Of a stretch of DNA of 64,000 nt, positions 8,228 to 17,784 are shown in pieces. The DNA is from an uncultured Myxococcales bacterium. GTDB lineage: Bacteria; Myxococcota_A; UBA9042; DTJE01. The stretch covers positions 99,847 to 163,846 of the forward strand of contig CAIZWN010000076.1 in assembly GCA_903936705.1 (NCBI GenBank), in the 5' to 3' direction. Position numbers and translations under genes: made by a program. A model generated the notes under the pieces. That model saw nothing but the letters and a program-made list of their open reading frames with translations. It ran no database searches and was not told the DNA's origin. Every line of letters begins with the position of its first letter. The first letter of the stretch is position 1.

Positions 8228-11200
8228 TCATTCCCGGGTCGGCAGGGGCGGCACCAGCGACAGGATGCCGTGGACCAGTGCCGACCGAGCCCCGCGTGGC
8301 AGGCCTTTCGACAGCGAGGGGCGTCCTTTTCCCCCTGTCCGGCGGCGCTGCGCAGCCCGTTCCAGAACCTCGAACGCGAAATCCTCGACCAGACGGTCAT
8401 CCATCGGCTCGCCGTTCAGCGCGATGGTCAGTGAGGGCAGGCCGAACTCGGTTTCGGCGCGCAGGAAGTGGGATTCTGCGATCTTGTTCGGCATGCATTC
8501 CAGGGGGCCGACGCTGACGACGCCGTCGATTTCCCCTTCGAGATATTCGTGGATCGGGCCGCCCACGGTCAGGATTGCCTCGCCCGTCAACTCCTCGGAC
8601 ACATAGCGCCTGCCCTGGTTCAGTGAGTCCTTCACGCGGGTTCGGTGCGGCCAGCCCAGCTCGCGGGCCATGTCGGTGTGCAGGCGGTCCAGTACCGCAT
8701 CCTGGAGGGCCGAACTGACGTGGATCTCCAGGGGGCTTTCCCCCGGCATCAGGCGGTCGTACCTGATGCGCAGCTTCCTGACCCAGGTCGTGTACTCGAT
8801 CCACTCGTTGAACGGAGCCAGTCGAGCCCGGACGCCTGCGCGCTCCAGTCGATCGATTACGAAGTCATTTGCGAACGGGTCAAGGCGGACGTAGATTTCG
8901 CCGACCACGGCGACCGTCGGCACGTTCCGCGTACTGTCCTTCAGGCGGCCGTATTCCTGTGCCGCACCCCGGACCACGTCGCGAATGCCGAACATGCCGC
9001 GTGCCGCCTCCCGCAGGGTCCGGGTCATGCCGGCCTTGCGCGGGATCTGGACCAGGTCCAGCAGTTCTTTGTAGCGCCTGTCAAAGACCTCGCGTGCCCC
9101 GCCAGGAACCTTCTCGACCGGACGGACGTCATGCAGGCCGGCCAGCAGCATGTCGGCCGCCACCATCGCGAACCACAGGCGCATCTGGAAATCGCCTGGC
9201 AGACCGGCGAAATAGTTCGAGTCGTTCGGCGACACGATGCGGATGCGGTCCTTCCACCCTGCCTTCTCGAAGGCGATCTTGTGCATCAGGTTGTAGACGC
9301 CGAACCGGCATGGTCCGCTGGCATTCGGCATCAGCAGGGCGAACGTGTCCTCGGAGTTGCGGTCTCGTTCGACGCGCTGAAGGACGCTGCCCAGGGTGAT
9401 CGTCATGGGCACGCATTCCTTGCCAGACGTCCACCTGCGGCCCAGTTCCAGCGCCTCGCGGTCCGGCTGAGGCAGCACTTCGGCCCGCATTCCCTCGGCC
9501 CGCAGCATCGCCGCCGTGACAGGTGCCGCAACTCCCATCGGGTTGATCAGCAGCAGGTCGCCCCGCTGGCGCGTGAGGGCCAGATCCTGCTTGTCCTGCT
9601 CGATGGCGCGGAAGCGGTTCACGCGCCGATCGCTGCGTTCCACGGCCGAGGTCTTCCGGTCGGCCCGGACGCAGTGCAGGAATGCCTCGATTCGGGTGGC
9701 CGTGCCGGCATCGCCCGAGTGTCCGTCGGTCTCGATGATGGCGAACGGTTTGTTTTCCATGATGTAGGCATAGAAGCCCAGACCAAAGCTGTCCGGCCCG
9801 CAGGAGTAGTTCGAACAGTAGATGCTGTAGACGCCGTCGGTGCGGCGAATCTGGTGGGCGGCGCGCAGGTTCAATTGACCGTAGTGCCAGAACATGTCCT
9901 GGAACACCGGGACGTCCGTTTCCAGCGGGTAGCAGTCCACCGGGATGGCCAGCGCGCCCTGGCGGCGCAGCAGTGCCGGCACGTTGGAATTCAGCACGTC
10001 GTTGTACAAGGTGTAGGCGCGTCCCAGCACCACGACCGGGGTCACGTTGTTTGCGCTTGCCCACGCCACGGCCTTCCGACCGATGTCGAGGCACGCTGCG
10101 TCGAAGCGTGCCTGGGTCTGGCGGGCTGCCTGCCAGGCCTGTTCCCAGCCGGCCTCGGCATCAAGGTCGATTGCCAGCCTGTGACAGCTTTCTACGAAGT
10201 CCTCCGAGTCCAGACCGGTCGGCCCCATCAGGATTGTGGGGGCCACAAGGATGGTGCTGTTGTCATTGCGCAGGAATGCCTCGCGAATGATCCCGGGCGC
10301 GCCCTGGACCAGCGGGCATGTAACCGAGGCGCTTTCGTTGCCGGCCCGTGGCAGCTCGGCCAGCATCGGCACCAGCAGGAAATCGGGATGGCTGTCCAGC
10401 ATCTCGCGCACGGCCCCGTGGAACAATTGCATGGGGGCGCACCAGGGTACGTTGGCGTGTTCGATTCCCCTTCGCAGGGTGGCATGATTCGCTTCCCTCA
10501 GGACGCGTACATCGAGGCCCAGCTTGTGGACGAAGGTCGCAAAGAACGGCAGCAGTCCCTTCAGCGAGAACTCGTCGGTCAGGGCAACAACCTGTCGAGG
10601 CCTTGGCGTCGATGTTTCCAGGTCGGCCAGGACCTGTACGACCGCCTGCTCGCGCTCGCGGAACGGGTCGGGCGCCCCGTCGGGAAGCTTGCGGGCGCCC
10701 GAACCACGGTCGTACATCGAACAGTTGCCGCCCCACAGGAATCGCCGATGTTCCGTCGCGATGGCCACGTTCAGACGGTCGATGCGGCAGTGGTTCCCGG
10801 ACCCGCCACAACCCTTTGTCGACGGGCAGACAAAGGTGTCGCGGGACTCGACGCGGGCGGTCAGGAAGCGTTCCAGCGGCAGGGCCTCGTTGCCGGCATG
10901 CACCCCCTCGCGCATGGCCAGCAGGGCGATGCCAAGAGCGCCGATGGTTCCCGGGTCCGGTGGCACGACCACGGTGCGGCCCGTGTGGCGGGCAACGGCG
11001 GCCGCCAGGGCATCGGACTTGAACGGCATGCCCTGGCAGAAAATCCTCTGGCCCACCGAGCGTGTGCCCTTCACGCGTTTCACGTAGTTCTGGACGACGG
11101 CGTCGTACAGGCCAGCCAGGATCGCGTCCCGGGACTGGCCAGCCGAAACCGCCTGGTCGATCTGTTCGGCCATGAAGACCGAGCAATGCTGGCCCAGGGA

Positions 11201-12625
11201 TACGCCGTGGTCAGATCCCATGGCCAGTCGGCCCAGGGCGGCAACATCCTCGACGCCCTCGAACTTCTGTCCCTGTTCCTCGATGAACGATCCGGTTCCG
11301 GCGCTGCAGGCCTCGTTCATCGCCGCGTCGCAGATCCGGCCGTTGTCCAGACGGATGTATTTCGCGTCCTGGCCACCGATCTCGAAGATGGTGTCGACGG
11401 CGGGGTCGTGATGCAGCGCACCCTCGGCGTGGGCTGCAATCTCGTTCATCACGAACACGCGTTTCGAATCGAAACAGGCTGACAGCAGCGACCCGACAAT
11501 CTCGCGCCCCGACCCGGTCGCAGCAACACCCTTGACACGGTGCCGGCCGCCGGTATCCGCCATGAATTGCCGGACCAGGCCGCGGGCCGCCTCCACCGGG
11601 TCGCCCAGCGTGCGGATCCACGCCTGCCAGGCAGGTTCGCGTGTGGTGACGTCCAAGGCCACAGCCTTGGAACCGGTGCTGCCGATGTCGAACCCCACGA
11701 CGACGTCGCGGGCTTTGCGGGTCCTGGTGATCGGCTGGGCCTCCATGCGAATCACCTGGGGCATGGCCTCCTTGAACCCCGGGAAGGTCTCGAAGATGCG
11801 TTCCTGCCCGTGGGCGAAAAGGCTGCCAACCGGGACGGCATCGCCGGTTCGAGCGGCATGGACCGCTGCGCCGAAGGCCTCCAGGAAAATGTCGCGTTCG
11901 GGATCCCCTTCCACGAATCCCATGCCGTTGCGTTCGGCCAGAGTGCGAAATGCGCCGCGGATGCGCCGGGAGCGGGTGACCCCGCCGATCAGCAGCATGT
12001 TGCGAGGGGCTTCGCCGGGGCGGATCAATGTCTGGACGTTCTCGCAGACTGCGTCGTACAGGCCGGCCAGGATGCGCTCTTTGCCCTCGCCGCGATTGGC
12101 CAGATGGGTCATGTCGGTCTTCAGGATCACGGGGCACCGGCCGGACAAGGGCGCCGGTTCGGCCACGTCGTCGCACAGAACGTCCGCCTGGGGCAGCGTC
12201 AGGTCGAATCGCTCCACCAACTGCCGCAGGAAGTTGCCGGTGCCCTGCGAGCACCTAGAGTTTTCGTGCACGCGCCGTACGGTGTTCTGCGCCATTTCGG
12301 CGACATAGAAACCATGGCTGCCGATCGACACCACCGTCGCCTCGTTCAGCGACGGGTGCAGCAGGCGCAGTCCCTCGGCGACGGCTGCCTTGGTCGGAAT
12401 GCGCGCCAGGGTCAGCGCGGATGCCATGCGCCCCGTTACACAGGCGCCACGCAGGTCGTCCCAGCCCAGCTGGGGCAAAAGCCTTTTCATCGCGGCGACC
12501 GGGTCCTTCCCATGGTCCACCAGCCAGGTCCGTCCAGCTTCCAGTCGTCCGTTCTGCCGGACGACCTCGGCCACCTTCAGACGTTCGGCTCCTAAATCCA
12601 GTCCGATGAAGCGATCCGCGTGCAT
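8228..12625 (-). CDS. Giant acyl-CoA dehydratase activase fusion (two BcrAD/BadFG ATPase domains + DUF2229/HgdB-like)
   Basis: A 1465-residue protein. Two ASKHA ATPase domains occur in tandem: the first begins FIGLDLGAERLKVAEV, the second VVGFDIGSTGSKAVALD near residue 310. The second carries GGQDAKYIRLD and NEACSAGTGSF, whose Cys matches the iron-sulfur ligand region of 2-hydroxyacyl-CoA dehydratase activases. The C-terminal 800 residues resemble DUF2229 and dehydratase B/D subunits (CPLVQGAPG, SNYSCGPDSFG, ASGPCRFGVYN). Such proteins are thought to drive ATP-dependent low-potential electron transfer; the substrate is unknown. The ATG at 12625 has GGGAGGGGG upstream. No separate dehydratase subunits are nearby. 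Confidence 0.85.
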   Translation of the reverse strand: MHADRFIGLDLGAERLKVAEVVRQNGRLEAGRTWLVDHGKDPVAAMKRLLPQLGWDDLRGACVTGRMASALTLARIPTKAAVAEGLRLLHPSLNEATVVSIGSHGFYVAEMAQNTVRRVHENSRCSQGTGNFLRQLVERFDLTLPQADVLCDDVAEPAPLSGRCPVILKTDMTHLANRGEGKERILAGLYDAVCENVQTLIRPGEAPRNMLLIGGVTRSRRIRGAFRTLAERNGMGFVEGDPERDIFLEAFGAAVHAARTGDAVPVGSLFAHGQERIFETFPGFKEAMPQVIRMEAQPITRTRKARDVVVGFDIGSTGSKAVALDVTTREPAWQAWIRTLGDPVEAARGLVRQFMADTGGRHRVKGVAATGSGREIVGSLLSACFDSKRVFVMNEIAAHAEGALHHDPAVDTIFEIGGQDAKYIRLDNGRICDAAMNEACSAGTGSFIEEQGQKFEGVEDVAALGRLAMGSDHGVSLGQHCSVFMAEQIDQAVSAGQSRDAILAGLYDAVVQNYVKRVKGTRSVGQRIFCQGMPFKSDALAAAVARHTGRTVVVPPDPGTIGALGIALLAMREGVHAGNEALPLERFLTARVESRDTFVCPSTKGCGGSGNHCRIDRLNVAIATEHRRFLWGGNCSMYDRGSGARKLPDGAPDPFREREQAVVQVLADLETSTPRPRQVVALTDEFSLKGLLPFFATFVHKLGLDVRVLREANHATLRRGIEHANVPWCAPMQLFHGAVREMLDSHPDFLLVPMLAELPRAGNESASVTCPLVQGAPGIIREAFLRNDNSTILVAPTILMGPTGLDSEDFVESCHRLAIDLDAEAGWEQAWQAARQTQARFDAACLDIGRKAVAWASANNVTPVVVLGRAYTLYNDVLNSNVPALLRRQGALAIPVDCYPLETDVPVFQDMFWHYGQLNLRAAHQIRRTDGVYSIYCSNYSCGPDSFGLGFYAYIMENKPFAIIETDGHSGDAGTATRIEAFLHCVRADRKTSAVERSDRRVNRFRAIEQDKQDLALTRQRGDLLLINPMGVAAPVTAAMLRAEGMRAEVLPQPDREALELGRRWTSGKECVPMTITLGSVLQRVERDRNSEDTFALLMPNASGPCRFGVYNLMHKIAFEKAGWKDRIRIVSPNDSNYFAGLPGDFQMRLWFAMVAADMLLAGLHDVRPVEKVPGGAREVFDRRYKELLDLVQIPRKAGMTRTLREAARGMFGIRDVVRGAAQEYGRLKDSTRNVPTVAVVGEIYVRLDPFANDFVIDRLERAGVRARLAPFNEWIEYTTWVRKLRIRYDRLMPGESPLEIHVSSALQDAVLDRLHTDMARELGWPHRTRVKDSLNQGRRYVSEELTGEAILTVGGPIHEYLEGEIDGVVSVGPLECMPNKIAESHFLRAETEFGLPSLTIALNGEPMDDRLVEDFAFEVLERAAQRRRTGGKGRPSLSKGLPRGARSALVHGILSLVPPLPTRE

Positions 12626-12679
12626 ATGACCCCCTCCCGACGCATCGCGCCACATGACGCAGGCACCGGCTTATGTGAC

Positions 12680-12699
12680 TAGAATGACATGTCAGTCTA
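12680..12699. promoter_or_regulatory. Palindromic operator over the activase -10 box
   Basis: TAGAATGACATGTCAGTCTA is a 20-bp palindrome with one mismatched pair; flanking C and G extend it to 22 bp. It resembles TetR-type operators and overlaps the TAGACT -10 hexamer of the leftward promoter, so bound repressor would block RNA polymerase. Confidence 0.65.
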
Positions 12700-12721
12700 G
12701 ACAGGAACGCCGCAAGGTCAA
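12694..12721 (-). promoter_or_regulatory. Sigma70-like promoter of the activase gene
   Basis: On the minus strand, TTGACC (12721-12716) and TAGACT (12699-12694) are separated by 16 bp. The start codon lies about 70 bp downstream. Confidence 0.55.
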
Positions 12722-12888
12722 GGTTTGTGCCGGCAGGTCAAGAAAGGTGGCCGCAAAGTCGATTCCTGGAATTTTCGGCAGACGTCTTCATCCGGTGTCA
12801 GCGTGCCGTCCGGATCCCGTGTTCCAATGTTCCCATTCGATGCGACATGTCCGGTTGTGGCACGCGTAGGATTTCTGGACTTCGTTCG

Positions 12889-15888
12889 TCAGCGCAGCTT
12901 CAGGCTGATCACCTGGAAGGGACGATAGTCGATTGGAATTTCCCCTTCGGCAATCCTGGCAGGGGCGATCTCGCGCTCCAGCAGATCGACGAAGGTCGCG
13001 GTGGTGAAAGACATCCCTGGCACCAGCAGATGGCCGCGGCCGCGAGCCCCGTGCGCCTCGTACAGGCGAACAATGATGTCATCATCGTCCTCGGCCTTCT
13101 TCACGGTGTCGATCACCAGGTTCGGATCGCGAACCGCGAACAGGCTTCCTGGCCGCAGGTCCGCATCTACCAGACGCAGAGGCTGGTTGAACCGGAAGCC
13201 CTCGGCGACAACGCCAGCCTCCTGCCAGCCGTCCTGGTGAGGCATCAGCGCATACGCGAACCGGTGCGTGCCGCGGTCGGCCAGGGGATCGGGGAAGGTT
13301 GGCGCTCGCAGCAGCGTCATCCGCAGGATGTTCCGGTGGCAACTGAAGCCGTACTTGCTGTCCGACAGCAGGGCCACTCCGAAGCCGTGTTCGGACAGAT
13401 CGGCCCAGCGGTGGCCGGGCACCTCGAACCGTGCCAGGTCGAACATCGTGTTGAAGTGCGTCGGCCTTTCGGCGACGCCGAACTGCATCTCGTAGGTAGC
13501 ATTCATGGAGCGAACGGCCAGCGGGAAGGCTACCTTCAGGATCTGGTGGTCCTCGTGCCAGTCGATTTCCGTATGGAATTCCAGCCGACGCGACCCTGCG
13601 TCCAGGCGGACCGTCTGGACCATACGGCTGTGCGCGCCGATCTGTCGCCGGTACAGGACGCCGGCCCGCATCGGTCCCAGTTCGAATGGCTCGCATGTCT
13701 CGGCCGGCGGGCAGTCGCTTTCGACTTCCAGGTGGACCGGATCGACTTCCCAGGCGTCGTATTGGGTGGGCTGGTCGCGATGCAGGACCAGCCGGTTGCC
13801 TGGGGCGGCCAGCGCCTCGCGTCCGGATGCGCGCTGGACCAGGCCAAGCAGCCGCCCGCCCTCGTCCAGTTCGGCGCGTAGATGCCCGTTCTGCAGCACT
13901 ATACGACCGGGATGCACTTCCAGCGAAACCGCGTCGGTCGCCGTCGCGATGCGCCCGATCCCGCAGGACGGGGCCTGCGCCCATGCCAGCGTGCCGTCGT
14001 CCGATTCAACCACGGCACAGTGGTCGAACGACGTCGTGTTGACGACGCTTGGGCCGGGGGGGCCATCCTGAGGGAACGCGCCAAGGGCGTCGTCGCGCAG
14101 TTTCGCACCTTCGGCCGCGATGAAGGCCAGGTCCTGTCGGGCGTCGGCATAAACCTCAGCCGATGAGGAACCTGGCAAAATGTCGTGGAACTGCATGGTC
14201 AGCAACCGCTGCCACATGCCTTCCAGCGAGGCCTGCGGGTAGGCTGCCCCGGCCAGCCTGTGCGCCGCTGTCGCCAGCAACTCGATGTCGTGCAGCAGGA
14301 ATTCGCTGCTACGGTTGCCCCGTTTGATGTCCGCCTGGGAGGTGTAGGTCCCGCGGTGGTACTCCAGGTACAGCTCGCCCACGACGCGGGTGCGGTCCTG
14401 GTAGTCTTGCTCCAGACGATTGAAGAACGCATCGATCGAACGGATTTCGGTGCGCGGAAGGCCCTGCACGTCGCGCACCCGACGCAGTGTTTCCAGCATG
14501 CGTCGCGTCGGTCCCCCGCCACCGTCGCCCAGGCCAAACAGCATCAGGCTTTCGCGGGAACGGTCATGGTCCTTGAAGTTACTGACGTTGAAGCGCAGCT
14601 CATCGACCGTAACCGTGGCTCCATACGTGTTCGCGGGGGGGAAGTGGGTCAGCAGCTCGGACCCGTCGATGCCTTCCCAGACGAAGGTGTGGTGCAGCGG
14701 CTGGGTGAAACGGTTCCACGACAGCTTCTGCGTCACGAAACGATCAATCCCTGCTTGCGAAAGGATCTGCGGCATCTGGCCGTTGTATCCGAAGATGTCG
14801 GGCAGCCAGCCCTCGCGGCAGGTGATGCCGAACTCTTGCTGGAAGAAGCGCTGTCCGAACAGAAGCTGGCGCACCAGGGACTCGCCCGAGATCAAATTGC
14901 AGTCCGGTTCCACCCACATCCCGCCTACGGGGATGAAACGGCCGGCCTTCACCTGTTCCTTGATGCGCGCGTACAGTTCCGGGTCGCGATCCTTGATCCA
15001 TGCGTACTGCTGCGCCTGCGAACACGCGAAGCGGTATTCCGGGTATTCCTCCATCAGTTTCACGGCGGTGCCGAACGTCCGGATGCACTTGCGCTTTGTT
15101 TCGGCGATCGGCCAGACCCAGGCTGTGTCCATGTGGGCGTGGCCGCAGGCGCTGAGTTCGTGGACGCAGGCATGGGTGCCGTTGGTGCGGGCCAGCAGTC
15201 CGGCCAGCAGTGCTCGCGCAGGGCGCCAGGTCGCGCGATCACCTGGGTCGAAGGTGTTCGCGAAGCGGTTCAGTCCGGCCAGCAACTCGCCAGCCCAGGC
15301 CGGGTCCAGACCTCGGGTATGATCGGCTTCCAGGCCCTGCAGAACCATGAAGTCGTTGAACAGCGCCCATGCATCCGGGTCGAAACGGGCGATGTCGCAC
15401 TGCTGCAAGGCGAACCGCTGCGGGCCGTACAGCAGATCCTGTTCGCCAAAGACGTGGTTGCAGGCCATTTCGACCTGGAAGGCGACATCCTCGCCGCCGC
15501 GGGCGCAATCGCGGAGGGGGGCTTCGGGCCGGCCGCAAAGCGGGGCGTTGATGGGAGGCGGGTTCAGACCCTGCATGATCCGCCCATCGATCCACAGCGT
15601 GGCCTCGCTGCCAGAATCCCACAGCAGGTCTACGCGGTGGCCGTCCCAGGCTTTCGGGACGCGTGCATGAACGCGGAACCACCATGTGGCCCAGGTCGGG
15701 CCCAGCACCTCCCCGAACCGCGCCGGCGCGAAACCGGACAGCGACTGTGCTTCGGCAAACGGGATCCGCCCGGTCGGACCGGCGGCCAGGATCTCGTCGC
15801 ATCGGCATCGTTCCGGGTAGACCAGCGCCTGCATCGAGGCAACCATTTGTCGCAGGCGTTCGCGGGTGTACTCGGGATAGCGTTCCAT
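12889..15888 (-). CDS. Alpha-mannosidase, glycoside hydrolase family 38
   Basis: A 999-residue enzyme predicted to release alpha-linked mannose. GHAHMDTAWVWP (249-260) gives the zinc ligands H250 and D254 plus H252. WLPDIFGYNG (361-370) contains the nucleophile D364, and YHRGTYTSQADIKRGNR is typical of the family. An N-terminal galactose-binding-like region and C-terminal beta domains complete the usual length. No signal peptide is seen, so it is probably cytoplasmic. The ATG at 15888 has AGAGG upstream. It follows the SSF transporter by only 10 bp, implying hydrolysis of an imported mannoside. Confidence 0.93.
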   Translation of the reverse strand: MERYPEYTRERLRQMVASMQALVYPERCRCDEILAAGPTGRIPFAEAQSLSGFAPARFGEVLGPTWATWWFRVHARVPKAWDGHRVDLLWDSGSEATLWIDGRIMQGLNPPPINAPLCGRPEAPLRDCARGGEDVAFQVEMACNHVFGEQDLLYGPQRFALQQCDIARFDPDAWALFNDFMVLQGLEADHTRGLDPAWAGELLAGLNRFANTFDPGDRATWRPARALLAGLLARTNGTHACVHELSACGHAHMDTAWVWPIAETKRKCIRTFGTAVKLMEEYPEYRFACSQAQQYAWIKDRDPELYARIKEQVKAGRFIPVGGMWVEPDCNLISGESLVRQLLFGQRFFQQEFGITCREGWLPDIFGYNGQMPQILSQAGIDRFVTQKLSWNRFTQPLHHTFVWEGIDGSELLTHFPPANTYGATVTVDELRFNVSNFKDHDRSRESLMLFGLGDGGGGPTRRMLETLRRVRDVQGLPRTEIRSIDAFFNRLEQDYQDRTRVVGELYLEYHRGTYTSQADIKRGNRSSEFLLHDIELLATAAHRLAGAAYPQASLEGMWQRLLTMQFHDILPGSSSAEVYADARQDLAFIAAEGAKLRDDALGAFPQDGPPGPSVVNTTSFDHCAVVESDDGTLAWAQAPSCGIGRIATATDAVSLEVHPGRIVLQNGHLRAELDEGGRLLGLVQRASGREALAAPGNRLVLHRDQPTQYDAWEVDPVHLEVESDCPPAETCEPFELGPMRAGVLYRRQIGAHSRMVQTVRLDAGSRRLEFHTEIDWHEDHQILKVAFPLAVRSMNATYEMQFGVAERPTHFNTMFDLARFEVPGHRWADLSEHGFGVALLSDSKYGFSCHRNILRMTLLRAPTFPDPLADRGTHRFAYALMPHQDGWQEAGVVAEGFRFNQPLRLVDADLRPGSLFAVRDPNLVIDTVKKAEDDDDIIVRLYEAHGARGRGHLLVPGMSFTTATFVDLLEREIAPARIAEGEIPIDYRPFQVISLKLR

Positions 15889-15898
15889 TCGGGACCTC

Positions 15899-17713
15899 TT
15901 AAGTTGGGTCCTGCGGCCCGACGGGGCGGTCAACCAGCGCCCCACGGATCACCCAGCGCCACAGGCCGTAGAAGCAGGCCGCCGAAACCGCCAGGAGCCC
16001 AAGGCCCAGCAATGGCTGCCCTAGGATGACCTTGCCCAGGCCGAACATGGCGCAGAACACGAATACCACAGCCAGGCCGAACTGGCCCCAGGTGCCCAGG
16101 TTGATGCTGCTGGCGTCCCCCTTGCAGGCGCGTGCGGCTATGGGCCCCCAGAACATTGCGGGCGGCCGAACCCGCTCGAAGAATGCCAACAGCTTCTCGT
16201 CAGGATCAGGCCGGGTGACCAGCGCGGTAACGATGGTCACCAGGGCCGTGGTGGCCACCACCAGCAGCAGGCGCAAGGCCGATGCGTCGGCGGTGTCGGC
16301 ATCGAGTCCGGGAAGGAACTGCACGGTGAGTGCGACCGACACCGAGGTGACCATTGCGACCAGTTCGGTGGTCGCGTTGACCCGCCACCAGAACCAGCGA
16401 AGCAACGCGACCAGGCCCAGGCCAGACATCAGTTCCATCTTGAAACGGAAGGCTCCAAGAACGGAAGGCAGGACCAGGGCAAGCGATCCTGCGACGACCG
16501 CGACAGCCACGGTGAACCCCCTGGATGCGGTCAGGTAGTGTCGCTGGGATGCCTTGGGAACAAGGAAGCGCCTGTAGATATCGTTCGACAGGTAGGATGC
16601 GCACAGGTTCAGCAGGCCTGTGAAAGTGGACATGAAGGCCGCGAAGAACGACGCCACCATGATCGCCCGGGGTATGCTGGGCAGCAGATCCACCACCATC
16701 CTCGGGTAGGCTGTCTCGCCGTCCTTCAGGGAGGGGTACAGCACCATCGATACCAGCGCCGCGATGTACCAGGGCCACGATCGTATGATCCACTGCACTG
16801 CCATGTTCCAGATCCCGGCCAGCAGGGCATGGCCCTCGTTCTTGCACGACAGAAACCGCTGGGCCCGCTGGCCGCTGCCGTCGACGTAGGGTGTCGACCA
16901 CCACATCACGCCCAGGTAGACGCCCACCGTAAGCGCCGAGAAGGTCTCGCCGGCCATCGAGGGGAGGAAGTCGAGGACGCCGCTGCCGGTAGCCAGGTTT
17001 TCGCTTGCGCCGCCTTGCGGAAGGGCGGCCAGTTTTTCGCGCAGGCCGCTGGCCCCGCCGACCTTGTACAGGGCGACGCCGGCAAGGAGGATGGCCCCCA
17101 GCATGGCCACGGTGAACTCGACCATCTCGGTGAAGACCACTGCCAGCAGGCCGGAGGTGACACTGTAGGCCAGGCCGATGACGATCAGCGCGGCGACCAC
17201 CAGCGCGTCCGCGGGCACTGCCAGCCCAAGGAGTTCAACCGTTTCAGGCAGTTCGATAAGGGTCCGGACGATCTTCGTCATGCCCAGAGTGACCCACGCA
17301 AGCGTGATGAGTTCGAGGACCGTGCCGCGGAAAAGGGCCGTGGCCCCGCGAAGCACGGCCGCGGGCTTGCCGGCATAGCGGAGTTCGATAAGTTCGGCAT
17401 CCGTGATCACCGACGATCTGCGCCACAGGCGGGCAAAGAAGAACGCGATCAGCCCGCCGCCCAGGATGCTGCCCCAGTAGAACCAGGCGCCTGACAGGCC
17501 GTGTTCCCGGATCATCCGCGTCGTGTGCAGCGGAGTATCACTGGAAAAGCTGGTGGCCAGCATGGCCGTTCCAGCCAGCCACCAGGGGAGGGTCCTGCCG
17601 GCGGTGAAGAAGCCGTCCATCGAACGGGTCTTCCTGCGCCGCGAAGTCCATAGGCCAAGGCCCAGGATTCCCAGCAGGTACAGGCCGACGATGACCCAGC
17701 CGGTAGCATCCAT
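15899..17713 (-). CDS. Sodium:solute symporter (sugar-type SSF)
   Basis: A 604-residue multi-helix SSF transporter beginning WVIVGLYLLGILGLGLW, with the family's early motif FFTAGRTLPWWLAG and a TSFSSDTP segment in helix 1. It is shorter and lacks the hydrophilic insert of the symporter at 3036. It lies 10 bp before the alpha-mannosidase and 71 bp after the EEP gene, so it probably imports the mannosidase substrate with sodium. Substrate choice is inferred from context only. Confidence 0.88.
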   Translation of the reverse strand: MDATGWVIVGLYLLGILGLGLWTSRRRKTRSMDGFFTAGRTLPWWLAGTAMLATSFSSDTPLHTTRMIREHGLSGAWFYWGSILGGGLIAFFFARLWRRSSVITDAELIELRYAGKPAAVLRGATALFRGTVLELITLAWVTLGMTKIVRTLIELPETVELLGLAVPADALVVAALIVIGLAYSVTSGLLAVVFTEMVEFTVAMLGAILLAGVALYKVGGASGLREKLAALPQGGASENLATGSGVLDFLPSMAGETFSALTVGVYLGVMWWSTPYVDGSGQRAQRFLSCKNEGHALLAGIWNMAVQWIIRSWPWYIAALVSMVLYPSLKDGETAYPRMVVDLLPSIPRAIMVASFFAAFMSTFTGLLNLCASYLSNDIYRRFLVPKASQRHYLTASRGFTVAVAVVAGSLALVLPSVLGAFRFKMELMSGLGLVALLRWFWWRVNATTELVAMVTSVSVALTVQFLPGLDADTADASALRLLLVVATTALVTIVTALVTRPDPDEKLLAFFERVRPPAMFWGPIAARACKGDASSINLGTWGQFGLAVVFVFCAMFGLGKVILGQPLLGLGLLAVSAACFYGLWRWVIRGALVDRPVGPQDPT

Positions 17714-17784
17714 CAGTCAGCTCCAACATCGGGTTGGTTTCGAAACAATCGTCCTCGCCGCGAGCCCTTCCAAGGCCTGCGGCT

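Noticed and set aside
8645..11482. A 945-codon open frame on the plus strand opposite the activase gene
   Set aside because: It lies entirely antisense to a well-supported gene, has no domain-like sequence, and reflects the GC-rich third-base pattern of the true frame.
14185..16029. A 614-codon plus-strand open frame opposite the alpha-mannosidase
   Set aside because: Composition is rich in Gln, Arg and His without motifs, while the opposite strand carries all GH38 catalytic residues.
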